Origin: JBNAGF01 sp049801055
GTDB taxonomy: Bacteria > Pseudomonadota > Alphaproteobacteria > Rhodobacterales > Rhodobacteraceae
NCBI RefSeq assembly: GCF_049801055.1
Contig: NZ_JBNAGF010000016.1
Location: forward strand, 1-64,000
DNA: 64,000 bases
Reading direction: 5' to 3'
Each line of letters begins with the position of its first letter. The first letter of the stretch is position 1. The position numbers were made by a program, and so were the translations under genes. Positions 8,532-16,441 of this stretch are shown here, piece after piece. The notes under the pieces are model-generated. The model was not told where the DNA came from and made no database searches. It worked only from the letters and a program-made list of their open reading frames with translations.

Positions 8532-8885
8532 TTGTATTCCTTCAGGCTGAATGGCCGCGGAAGGGCGCGGTCGAATTCTGTATACCGTCGTGTACGATAT
8601 TATCGCTGCGGGGGTCATTCAAAAAATGGTAGTTCCACTCACCGCTGAGCCGAAAGAAGTTTCAAAATTGTCGGAACAATCCCGCGACTTTCTGTCCGTA
8701 ATTCTTGCCTTTCTGCTGGGGGTTACCCAAGTTTCGGAGCCGTCGCATCAAACTCCGGTTTCTGTTTACGCGGCATAATTTCTCTGGGGTCCCCAAGTCA
8801 TCTGGTATCAATTCTAGAATCAATGCAGATGCCTCTGCCTTTGACCAGACGGGAGCACACGAATTGACAACTGCGAGAGAAGCGA
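8532..8885. promoter_or_regulatory. Divergent control region, glcB / sensor kinase
   Basis: 354 bp without a convincing gene. It holds, from glcB outward, GTATAC-CGTC-GTGTAC (8580-8595, imperfect inverted repeat), TTTCAAAA (8660-8667, identical to one arm of the bhcA-bhcR repeat and facing GAAA four bases away), GGGGTCCCC (8786-8794) and the perfect palindrome ATTCTAGAAT (8811-8820). The small open frames here lack ribosome sites and homology cues. Confidence 0.5.
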
Positions 8886-10448
8886 TTGGCCCAGGCTAAA
8901 GCAAGATACACAGGCAAGCGACTGGTTGCGGGCTGGGTCCTGACGGCCTTTGTCGCTATCGCCGCTTTGGGGCTGTTTCACAGAAACACAATGCTGAGCA
9001 GCCTTGAGCAGGAAAGTGCAATTCTTCACCGGTTGGTGTCCCAACGTGTCGGCCAGCACGACGCTCATCTGACATCCTTGTCCGCAATCGCAACTGCCGG
9101 AGACATGCAACGTCCTGATCTGTTCTTGGGCGTAGCGGCCACAATCTCCAGATTTTATCCCAGAATTACCGAAGTTCAGCTTGTTCCTCTGAATCCGGCA
9201 GGGGAGATCATCGGCACCCGATCGCTGTCGCCTGAAACTGCCGCGAAAATCCGCGAGGCAGCTTTGCGTTCGACAGGAGTTCCTGAAATCGTGGGACATC
9301 CGGACCAGAATGCACAATACATGCTGGTAAAGCGAAGCCCGAACACCGAAGCAGCCATTTATGCGCTCATGCTCTCCATAGATGCGGCACAACTGATCGA
9401 AAGCGAGTCCGAATTCTGGCTCAGCACATCCTCCGGTCGCCAATTGCTCTTTGAAGATGGGTCACTCCTGCACTCGAGCTCCGACCCAGGCGCCAACACA
9501 GTCACCAAACCTTTGGCGAGCCCATCGCAACCGCTATTGCTTCGAACGGGTATACGTATTGAGTTCGCAGATCTTGTTTCCCCGCTTCGGGCGCTTGGCG
9601 CGATCATTCTGGTGAGCGCGGTCTACTTCATCGTCCTGTCCGGCCTGCGACAGAGGGCCCGGACCCGTTTGGCGGAACGCGAGGCTGCACTGAGCCGAGT
9701 TGAAGCGCAACTGGCCCATGCATCGCGGGTGAACGTCATGGGAGAAATGGCAAGCGGCATGGCACATGAGTTGACCCAGCCATTGACTGCCATTCTTGCT
9801 CAGGCGCAGGCAGGAAGACATTTGCTTAAGAACGGTGACCTCGAAACCTTGGAGCCGACTTTGGACAACACTGTTGCCCAAGCCCGGCGCGCATCCGCGA
9901 TCCTTGAGCGCCTTCGCAACTGGACACGTCCCAGCACCTCCACCCAAGGGCCGGCCGACTTGCGGCTTGCGCTGGCGAATGTGACCGAACTACTGACACC
10001 CGAAGCAAATCAGCGGGGGCTGTCCCTGTCTGTGACAAGTCCGGCCCATCCCGTCGAAGTAAAAGCGGACCTGGTTGAGTTGGAGCAGGTTCTCCACAAC
10101 CTCATCCGAAACGCGCTCGAAGCGCTGGATGGTCAGTCGGACGGCGAGGTGCGCGTCAGTGCCGATATGAATGGCGATCAGGTTGTTATCGAGATCGCTG
10201 ACAATGGACCGGGTGTTCCCGAAGATCTTGTTCCCAACCTGTTTACCCCCTTTGTCACCACCCGCGAAGATGGCAGCGGGCTTGGGTTGGCCCTGAGCCA
10301 GCGGCTGGTCGAAAAATCGGGTGGCGAGATCATTTTGGCAGATAATCGTCCGCATTCCGGCCTACAGCCGTCCCCAACTGGCGATCGGGGTGCGGTCTTC
10401 AGGGTGGTCCTCCCAATCGCGAACTTTCCAGCGGAACCAAAGACATGA
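8886..10448 (+). CDS. Membrane sensor histidine kinase
   Basis: 520 residues. TM1 about 13-31, a periplasmic sensor region about 32-234, TM2 about 235-255, a short coiled linker, HisKA with H294 in AHELTQPL, and HATPase with N405/N409, DNGPG at 439-443 and GSGLGLAL at 463-470. It resembles DctB/FixL-class kinases that pair with LuxR-type (FixJ) regulators. The start is a TTG with GAGAGAAG upstream; no ATG precedes TM1. The stop overlaps the regulator start (ATGA). The ligand is unknown; the position beside glcB and a GlcG/HbpS-like protein suggests an oxidised C2 compound or heme/redox signal, which is inference. Confidence 0.9.
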   Translation: MAQAKARYTGKRLVAGWVLTAFVAIAALGLFHRNTMLSSLEQESAILHRLVSQRVGQHDAHLTSLSAIATAGDMQRPDLFLGVAATISRFYPRITEVQLVPLNPAGEIIGTRSLSPETAAKIREAALRSTGVPEIVGHPDQNAQYMLVKRSPNTEAAIYALMLSIDAAQLIESESEFWLSTSSGRQLLFEDGSLLHSSSDPGANTVTKPLASPSQPLLLRTGIRIEFADLVSPLRALGAIILVSAVYFIVLSGLRQRARTRLAEREAALSRVEAQLAHASRVNVMGEMASGMAHELTQPLTAILAQAQAGRHLLKNGDLETLEPTLDNTVAQARRASAILERLRNWTRPSTSTQGPADLRLALANVTELLTPEANQRGLSLSVTSPAHPVEVKADLVELEQVLHNLIRNALEALDGQSDGEVRVSADMNGDQVVIEIADNGPGVPEDLVPNLFTPFVTTREDGSGLGLALSQRLVEKSGGEIILADNRPHSGLQPSPTGDRGAVFRVVLPIANFPAEPKT

Positions 10449-11053
10449 ACCATCCTGTCTATCTCGTCGATGACGACGACGCCGTGCGCCGGGCGCTGAG
10501 CCTCCTTTTGTCGACAGTAGGGTTCAAAGTAACTAGTTTTGCTGATCCCCGGAGCTTTCTGGGGCAAATTGACCATCTGCCACCGGGTTGCCTGATTCTG
10601 GACATCCGAATGCCGGTGATCTCCGGGTTGAAGTTGCAACAGCAACTGAGAGAGCAGGGTCTGGACTGGCCCATTGTCGTTATTTCGGGACATGGCGATA
10701 TCGAGGCCTGCCGTCAGGCCTTCCGTTTCGGAGCAGTCGACTTTCTCTCGAAGCCCGTCGATGAACAGGATCTGATCGACGCGATTCAAAGAGGAAGCGA
10801 ATTGCTCGAGAAGCAACTACAAGCCGCGGCCGAGTTGTCTGAAGTGCGCGATCTTCTGGCGCAGCTGACCTCTCGTGAAAACGAGGTTCTGGGTCATATC
10901 GCGGAGGGTTTCACCACGCGGCAGATTGCCGAAGCCCTGAAACTGTCGCCGCGCACAGTCGAGAGCCACCGGGCCGCGATTGGCGCAAAACTGAGCACGA
11001 CATCGCAGGCCGAAATGACCCGGATCTGGCTGCAGGCGCGGAACACTCCGTAG
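10445..11053 (+). CDS. FixJ/NarL-type response regulator with LuxR HTH
   Basis: 202 residues. Receiver domain about 1-120 with acidic pocket D9-D12, phosphoacceptor D53 in LDIRMP, and K103; LuxR-type helix-turn-helix about 139-185 (LTSRENEVLGHIAEG). It is translationally coupled to the upstream kinase (ATGA), its evident partner. A perfect inverted repeat covers its own stop codon, upstream of the next gene, and is a candidate binding site. Target genes are unknown; the following GlcG-like gene is the nearest candidate. Confidence 0.92.
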   Translation: MNHPVYLVDDDDAVRRALSLLLSTVGFKVTSFADPRSFLGQIDHLPPGCLILDIRMPVISGLKLQQQLREQGLDWPIVVISGHGDIEACRQAFRFGAVDFLSKPVDEQDLIDAIQRGSELLEKQLQAAAELSEVRDLLAQLTSRENEVLGHIAEGFTTRQIAEALKLSPRTVESHRAAIGAKLSTTSQAEMTRIWLQARNTP

Positions 11054-11062
11054 AACTACGGA
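11047..11062. promoter_or_regulatory. Perfect inverted repeat ahead of the GlcG/HbpS-like gene
   Basis: TCCGTAG-AA-CTACGGA, a perfect 7-bp repeat with a 2-bp centre, overlapping the regulator stop codon (11051-11053) and about 80-95 bp upstream of the next start. Size and position fit a LuxR/NarL-type response regulator operator. Confidence 0.5.
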
Positions 11063-11141
11063 ACTCTGCGCAAATCCTACGAATGTCCAGGACCTGTCTC
11101 TGCGGGTAGGTTCCGCCTGCATCAACCACAGGAGACAAGAA

Positions 11142-11624
11142 ATGATCCGCAAACTCGCTCTCGCTGCCCTTCTGGCTGCTCCCGCCGCTGCATCGGCGCA
11201 GTCGCTGCCGACCGCCCCTTATTTGCCGCTCGACCTGGCAAGCAAAGCAGCACAGACAGCACTCGAAGCCTGCGCCGCAGAAGGTTACAATGTCAGCGTC
11301 GCCGTTGTTGCACGCGATGGCTCCCTGAAGGTCCACCTGAAGGCCGACAATTCCGGCCCCCACACCGTCGGCAGCTCGCAAGGCAAAGCCTTTACGTCGG
11401 CATCGATGGGCCGCGACACCGCCGGTCTCGCCGATTTCATCGGTGGCAACCCGCAAAATGACGGCCTGCGCGACATGGACCCGCGCCTTGTGATTCAAGC
11501 TGGCGGCCTGCCGATCAAAGTCGAAGGCGCTCTGGTTGGCGGTATCGGTGTCGGTGGCGCACCGCGCGGTGACATCGACGCCAACTGCGCCCGGGCTGGT
11601 CTTGACGCAATCGGCGCCGAATAA
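11142..11624 (+). CDS. Secreted GlcG/HbpS-family (DUF336) protein
   Basis: 160 residues. A Sec signal peptide of about 20 residues (AAPAAASAQ) precedes a GlcG/HbpS domain with the usual VAVVARDG, GSSQGKAFTSASMG and GGLPIKVEGALVGGIGVGGA segments. HbpS of Streptomyces is an extracellular heme-binding protein that tunes the SenS-SenR two-component system; GlcG is named from the glycolate operon that also holds malate synthase G. Both precedents fit this place, after a two-component system and near glcB. The start has AGGAGACAAGAA upstream. Heme binding is not shown by the sequence. Confidence 0.82.
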   Translation: MIRKLALAALLAAPAAASAQSLPTAPYLPLDLASKAAQTALEACAAEGYNVSVAVVARDGSLKVHLKADNSGPHTVGSSQGKAFTSASMGRDTAGLADFIGGNPQNDGLRDMDPRLVIQAGGLPIKVEGALVGGIGVGGAPRGDIDANCARAGLDAIGAE

Positions 11625-11635
11625 GACTCTGGCGG

Positions 11636-11652
11636 TCCGCGCTTTGCGCGGA
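11636..11652. other. Intercistronic hairpin
   Basis: TCCGCGC-TTT-GCGCGGA, a perfect 7-bp stem with a 3-base loop between the GlcG-like and ankyrin genes. No T-run follows, so it is more likely an mRNA stability or partial-pausing element than a full terminator. Confidence 0.5.
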
Positions 11653-11678
11653 TCGCACTTCTATCCGGGAGTATCTTC

Positions 11679-12347
11679 ATGCTGAAACGTTTTCTGATTC
11701 CTGCCTTCCTGAGCCTTGCACCATCTGCATTTGCCCAGACCGCGCCCTCGCCGACGGAAATCGCAGGATACGAAGGTCTGCTACGTGCAGCCCATAACGG
11801 CAACACCGCCGAAGTATCCCGACTGGCCGCAACGGGTGTGGACATCAATTCCCGCGACCAACGCCATCGCACGGCGGCTCATGTAGCAGCCTATGCCTCT
11901 CACGATGAAACCCTGCGCGCGCTGGCCGAAGCCGGTGCAGATATGAACGCCCTGGAGTTTCAGACCTATGACGTGGTGACAATTGCCGCGGTGGCCGATG
12001 ATCCAGAGCTTATGTCGCTGGCCATCGAACTAGGCAATGATCCGGGGCTCACCACCAGCCCTTATGACGGCACGGCACTTATCGCTGCCGCCCATCTGGG
12101 CCATGTCGAAGTTGTCCGCCGCCTGATCAAAGCCGGCGCACCATTGGATCATGTGAACAATCTCGGATGGACGGCACTCATGGAGTCGGTGGTCCTTGGC
12201 GATGGTGGGCCAGATCATCAAGCGGTGGCGAAACTGCTCGTCGAGGCCGGCGCCGATCGCAGCATCGGGGATTTCGACGGCGTGACGCCACTGGAACATG
12301 CCCAGGATCGGGATTTTCGCGAAATGGTCCGCATCCTGTCCCGTTGA
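11679..12347 (+). CDS. Secreted ankyrin-repeat protein
   Basis: 222 residues. A signal peptide (MLKRFLIPAFLSLAPSAFAQ) precedes about five ankyrin repeats (from residue 30 to the end), with typical GADMN, GTALIAAAHLGHVEVVRRLI and GWTALMESV signatures. It has no catalytic domain and probably acts as a periplasmic binding scaffold. It lies 54 bp after the GlcG-like gene, same strand, so co-transcription is likely. Small periplasmic ankyrin proteins next to heme or peroxidase functions are known (AnkB beside catalase in Pseudomonas), which makes a redox role possible but unproven. Confidence 0.8.
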   Translation: MLKRFLIPAFLSLAPSAFAQTAPSPTEIAGYEGLLRAAHNGNTAEVSRLAATGVDINSRDQRHRTAAHVAAYASHDETLRALAEAGADMNALEFQTYDVVTIAAVADDPELMSLAIELGNDPGLTTSPYDGTALIAAAHLGHVEVVRRLIKAGAPLDHVNNLGWTALMESVVLGDGGPDHQAVAKLLVEAGADRSIGDFDGVTPLEHAQDRDFREMVRILSR

Positions 12348-12486
12348 GCCCAAGAGGGTGCTCTGAATAAGCGCTAGGTCAGTGTTCTGGCGGAGCCAGG
12401 TAATTCTCGTTCAAGTGAGGGTAGCCCCTTCCCGCAGCGGCTAGTCTGATACTCGCTACCCGAATGGTGAAAGACCGCGCGGATCC

Positions 12487-14904
12487 TCACCCGCGCAAAC
12501 GCTCTCCGTTTGGATCAAAGGGCGGGCGCTCCAGAATGCGGGCCCGGTGAGGAACCCCGAGAATAAATACATCGACGGCATCGCCCGGTTGGGTAATTTC
12601 AGGGTCTACAAAAGCCATCGCCAGAGACTTGCCAACAAAGTACCCGTATGCCCCGGACGTTACTCGGCCAGCCGGTCTTCCATCCAGGGTGAAAATCGGT
12701 TCTCCCCCGGCTGCGTCGGCATTTCTGGCGGCTTCGACCTCTAGGACTGAGAGCAATTCGCGGTGCGGATTGTTCTTGACCTTTAAATAGGCCTCCTTGT
12801 GCAGAAAGGTCTTGTCGAGTTTGACAAGGCGGTCGAGCCCAACTTCATGCAACCAATACTCCTGACTGTATTCGCGCCCCCAGGACCCGTAACCCTTTTC
12901 GATCCGAAGGCTGCCCAGCGCGCGGCTGCCGACCGGGCCGCCCCCGAAATCCTCCGCGACGTCCAACAGGGCGGAATAGAGCCGAACCTGATCTTCTTCG
13001 GCACAGTGCAACTCCCATCCGAGATCACCAGTGAACGAAACCCGGATCGCAAGGCATTTCACGCCCGCCACTTCGATTTGCCGGGATCGCATGAAACGGA
13101 AGAAATCGTTGCCCAGATCTGTATTGGTCATCCGTTGCAGCATTTCGCGCGACTTTGGACCCGCCACGTTAAATCCTGCGATGCGATCCGTGGCAATTTC
13201 GAACCCGGTATCCTCCGGCAAGGGGATCATGTTGAAAAAGCGTTGATGATAGCGTTCGGCCATTCCTGACCCAACCATCATGTATTCGTCGTCAGCCACC
13301 TTGGTAACTGTGAAGTCACCAGCCACGCCGCCCCGGGCTGAAATCAGTGGTGACAGGCAGGACCGACCCACTTCGGTCGGAACGCGGTTGGCAACAAGCT
13401 GATCCAACCAGCCGTGCGCCCCCGGCCCCTTGATCACGTAGTTGGCAAAGTTGGAGATGTCGATCACTCCGACATTCTCGCGCAGCATGTTCACTTCGCG
13501 CCCCACCGGTTCCCACCAGTTCTGACGCGTAAAACTGTTGGTTTCCTGCACGCCGGGTTGCCCGGCGAACCAAAGCGGATGCTCCCACCCGCAGTTCAGC
13601 CCGAAAACTGCTCCCATTTTTGCCTGCATGTCATAGGCCGGGCGAACCCGCGCGGGGCGACCCGCCGTTCGCTCTTCGTTTGGAAAATGGATAGCGAAAC
13701 GATGGGCATATTGATCTTCGACGCGGGCTTTTGTGAACGCCTTGTCCGCCCAGTCGCCGAAACGCGCCAAATCCCATGCGAACATGTCATACTGTGGTTC
13801 ACCTTCGATCATCCACTGAGCAGCCAACAGTCCCAGTCCACCTGACTGAGAAAAGCCCGGGATGATCCCCGTGCAGCAGAAATAGTTTCTGAGTTCGGGA
13901 ACCGGCCCCCAAAGTGCGTTGCTGTCAGGAGACCAAATCATCGGCCCGTTGATGACACGTTTGACGCCGGCCGTTTCGGCGCAAGGCACGCGCTCTGTCG
14001 CGCGGATCACATTCTCCATGATCCGGTCGAGGTCATCGGGAAACAGATCGTGGGCAAAATCCAGTGGCGTCCCATTCTCGGCCCAGAATTTCATGTCTCG
14101 TTCGTAAGCCCCAATCAGGAAGCCATTGCCCTCTTGCCGAAAGTAATACTCTCCGTCCCGATCTGCGATCGATGGCAACCGTCGTCCCAGCGCCTCGACC
14201 TCAGGGATGGTCTCGGTCACGAAATACTGGTGTTCGGTTGGCTGCAATGGCAGTTCGAGGCCAACCATGGCCGCAACTTCGCGCCCCCAGAGACCGGCCG
14301 CATTCACCACCCATTGTGTTTGAATGTCACCTTTGGCTGTTCGCACGATCCATGAACCGTCCGCCTGTTGTTCTGTGGCGTGGACCGGGCAAAACCTATG
14401 TATCTCCGCCCCAAGCTTCCGCGCGCCAGCCGCGTAGGCCATGGTGACTCCCGATGGATCGACATTGCCTCCGTCGGGCTCAAACATGATGCAGCGAACG
14501 TCGTCGAATTGCGCCAAAGGATGCAGTTCCTTGGCCTGCTCTCGGCTCACCTCATGAAAGTTGAGGCCATAATACCTGGCCTTGGCTTCCTGCAGACGCA
14601 ACTGGTGTTCGCGTTCTTCGGTTTTTGCCAGATACAGCGATCCGGGTTGGAAGACACCACAACCCTGCCCGGTTTCCTGCTCCAGCTCCTTGTACAGATT
14701 CATCGTGTAGTGTTGGATGCGCGTCACGTTGTTGTTGTCGTGCAGCCCATGAATGTTCGCAGCGGCGTGCCACGTGGACCCGCTTGTCAGTTCATCGCGC
14801 TCCAGCAGCACAACATCGGTCCAACCGAGCTTCGCAAGGTGGTACAGGATCGAGCATCCAACCAATCCACCACCGATGACCACTACCTGAGCGTGGGTTT
14901 TCAT
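12487..14904 (-). CDS. Dimethylglycine/sarcosine dehydrogenase-like FAD-GcvT protein
   Basis: About 805 residues. N-terminal DAO-type FAD domain (GGGLVGC near residue 12; SGSTWHAAA near 45, where the histidine is the covalent flavin site in this family), a central FAO_M linker, and a C-terminal GcvT/aminomethyltransferase tetrahydrofolate domain (about 430-800). Such enzymes oxidatively demethylate N-methylated glycines and hand the one-carbon unit to folate. Two starts are close: ATG 14904 with AGGGA at good spacing (chosen) and ATG 14913. Exact substrate is open (dimethylglycine, sarcosine or another methylamine). It follows a PLP enzyme gene by 193 bp. Confidence 0.87.
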   Translation of the reverse strand: MKTHAQVVVIGGGLVGCSILYHLAKLGWTDVVLLERDELTSGSTWHAAANIHGLHDNNNVTRIQHYTMNLYKELEQETGQGCGVFQPGSLYLAKTEEREHQLRLQEAKARYYGLNFHEVSREQAKELHPLAQFDDVRCIMFEPDGGNVDPSGVTMAYAAGARKLGAEIHRFCPVHATEQQADGSWIVRTAKGDIQTQWVVNAAGLWGREVAAMVGLELPLQPTEHQYFVTETIPEVEALGRRLPSIADRDGEYYFRQEGNGFLIGAYERDMKFWAENGTPLDFAHDLFPDDLDRIMENVIRATERVPCAETAGVKRVINGPMIWSPDSNALWGPVPELRNYFCCTGIIPGFSQSGGLGLLAAQWMIEGEPQYDMFAWDLARFGDWADKAFTKARVEDQYAHRFAIHFPNEERTAGRPARVRPAYDMQAKMGAVFGLNCGWEHPLWFAGQPGVQETNSFTRQNWWEPVGREVNMLRENVGVIDISNFANYVIKGPGAHGWLDQLVANRVPTEVGRSCLSPLISARGGVAGDFTVTKVADDEYMMVGSGMAERYHQRFFNMIPLPEDTGFEIATDRIAGFNVAGPKSREMLQRMTNTDLGNDFFRFMRSRQIEVAGVKCLAIRVSFTGDLGWELHCAEEDQVRLYSALLDVAEDFGGGPVGSRALGSLRIEKGYGSWGREYSQEYWLHEVGLDRLVKLDKTFLHKEAYLKVKNNPHRELLSVLEVEAARNADAAGGEPIFTLDGRPAGRVTSGAYGYFVGKSLAMAFVDPEITQPGDAVDVFILGVPHRARILERPPFDPNGERLRG

Positions 14905-15097
14905 TGCCGACATCCCTGGCCCGCCAAGAAAACAGGCACAGCGGTTGCAGACCAGAAACGCCACACCATAGCGATTTGTCCGGACAGCCGTAGGGCGGCG
15001 TTGCCGCGTTGCCCGGTGCTAGTGCTGACACTGAGGCACAGGTTCTTGGCGACGTGTGTCCCCATTGCGACATTCCTTGTCGCATTGGAGTTTCCAG

Positions 15098-16348
15098 TCA
15101 GGAGGCAATGTCTTTCATAACAGCGAGAAACCGGGCAACTTCCTGCTTGCTGTTGTAGTGGCACATGGAAACACGGATGCAGCTTTTGAGGCCAAGTGGG
15201 GTCAGAATGTTTCCGGAATAGTGATCATCTTTCCGCAAATGCGTTCGAATCCCCTGCTCGTTGAGTATTCGAACCAAATCAACTGATTCAAACCCATCGA
15301 CAACCAGCGACACGAGGCCTTCCCGCGCCGGATTTTCGACGCCACCGATGATTTGGACCCGCTCAAATTCTCGCAGCCCGGGCAGGTTGCCAACCCCATC
15401 TATCATAGCGTCAGTCAGAGCCTTCTCCTGCGCTCGGATCGCGTGCCCCGCAGCGACAAAAAGCTCTCGGCGGTCTTTCGCATCAGAAACTTGTGCGCCG
15501 AGCCATTCAAGATATCCGGCAACATCTGTCAGCGTGGCATAGGCTCCTGTGTCACGGGTGCCCATCTCCCAATTGTCGGATGGCCCATCGAGCAAGCCGT
15601 CATGCGGTATCTGCGTCATCCGATCCGATATCCAAGCCAATCCATAGCCGTGTCGGGAAAATGCCTTGTATGGCGAAATCACGTAGGCATCGATGCCATA
15701 ACTCTCGATATCGATTTGACCATGCGCCGCATGCTGGATTCCATCGACTAGGATCAAACAGTGAGGCGATACATTTCTAATCTCTGCGGCGATCGCGGAG
15801 ACATCAACACCGATACCCGTTACGGGCGATGTGTGGACGATCGTTGCCACGACCGTTTCCGGTGTTACTGCCGCTGCGTATTCCTCAGGCTGGACCGTTC
15901 CCATCTGGTTATCGTGTTCAACCAGAATATGCCGGTGATGGGCAATTTTCGCCCACCGATGACAGGCCGATCGGGTGGCGGGATGTTCTAGCGTCGATCC
16001 CAACACCAAACCCGGCACCGTACCAAGGCAACTGTTCATGATCAGACGGAACAAAAGCTCCGTTCCGCTTTCACCCACAAAGAACTGACCGCTTGGCGCG
16101 TTCATCAAAAGGCGCATGTCTTCCCTGGCCTTTGATATGACCCGGACAAGTTCATGGCTACCTGGATTGTCCCTGCCCTGATTGTCGGGAATCGCCGCAT
16201 ATTGCGTTGACGTTTCGACGACAGACTTGAGCGTCAACGCGCCCCCTGCATTCTCAAAGAAAATCCTTGGGCCCTGAACCGGGCATTCTTCGACCTGAGC
16301 AAAGCGGTCGCGCACTTTGTTCAGGAGGTCATCCGAGAATCCTGTCAT
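15098..16348 (-). CDS. Class V aminotransferase / cysteine desulfurase-like PLP protein
   Basis: 416 residues, fold-I PLP enzyme. The expected PLP lysine is in ISPYKAFSRHG near residue 224, and the cofactor aspartate in LVDGIQHAAHG near 198. The sequence is closer to the cysteine-desulfurase-like VC1184 type than to IscS or SufS: the usual catalytic-cysteine loop is not apparent and no SUF or ISC genes are nearby. It lies upstream of the sarcosine/dimethylglycine dehydrogenase-like gene on the same strand. A role in amine or amino-acid breakdown is possible; the substrate is unknown. Confidence 0.72.
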   Translation of the reverse strand: MTGFSDDLLNKVRDRFAQVEECPVQGPRIFFENAGGALTLKSVVETSTQYAAIPDNQGRDNPGSHELVRVISKAREDMRLLMNAPSGQFFVGESGTELLFRLIMNSCLGTVPGLVLGSTLEHPATRSACHRWAKIAHHRHILVEHDNQMGTVQPEEYAAAVTPETVVATIVHTSPVTGIGVDVSAIAAEIRNVSPHCLILVDGIQHAAHGQIDIESYGIDAYVISPYKAFSRHGYGLAWISDRMTQIPHDGLLDGPSDNWEMGTRDTGAYATLTDVAGYLEWLGAQVSDAKDRRELFVAAGHAIRAQEKALTDAMIDGVGNLPGLREFERVQIIGGVENPAREGLVSLVVDGFESVDLVRILNEQGIRTHLRKDDHYSGNILTPLGLKSCIRVSMCHYNSKQEVARFLAVMKDIAS

Positions 16349-16441
16349 GAACTGCCTCCCAAGCAGTGGATTTTGTCACTGCAAGCCTAAGTGCTCAGTG
16401 AGATAATGACACCTGGGAAATTCAGAAATGGCAACCCGCAC

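Noticed and set aside
14905..15097. Glycine riboswitch ahead of the demethylase-like gene
   Set aside because: No tandem aptamer-like pattern or terminator could be seen in this 193-bp gap.
16363..16382. GCAGTG-N8-CACTGC hairpin downstream of the GT2 gene as a terminator
   Set aside because: Six base pairs and no T-run; too weak to call.
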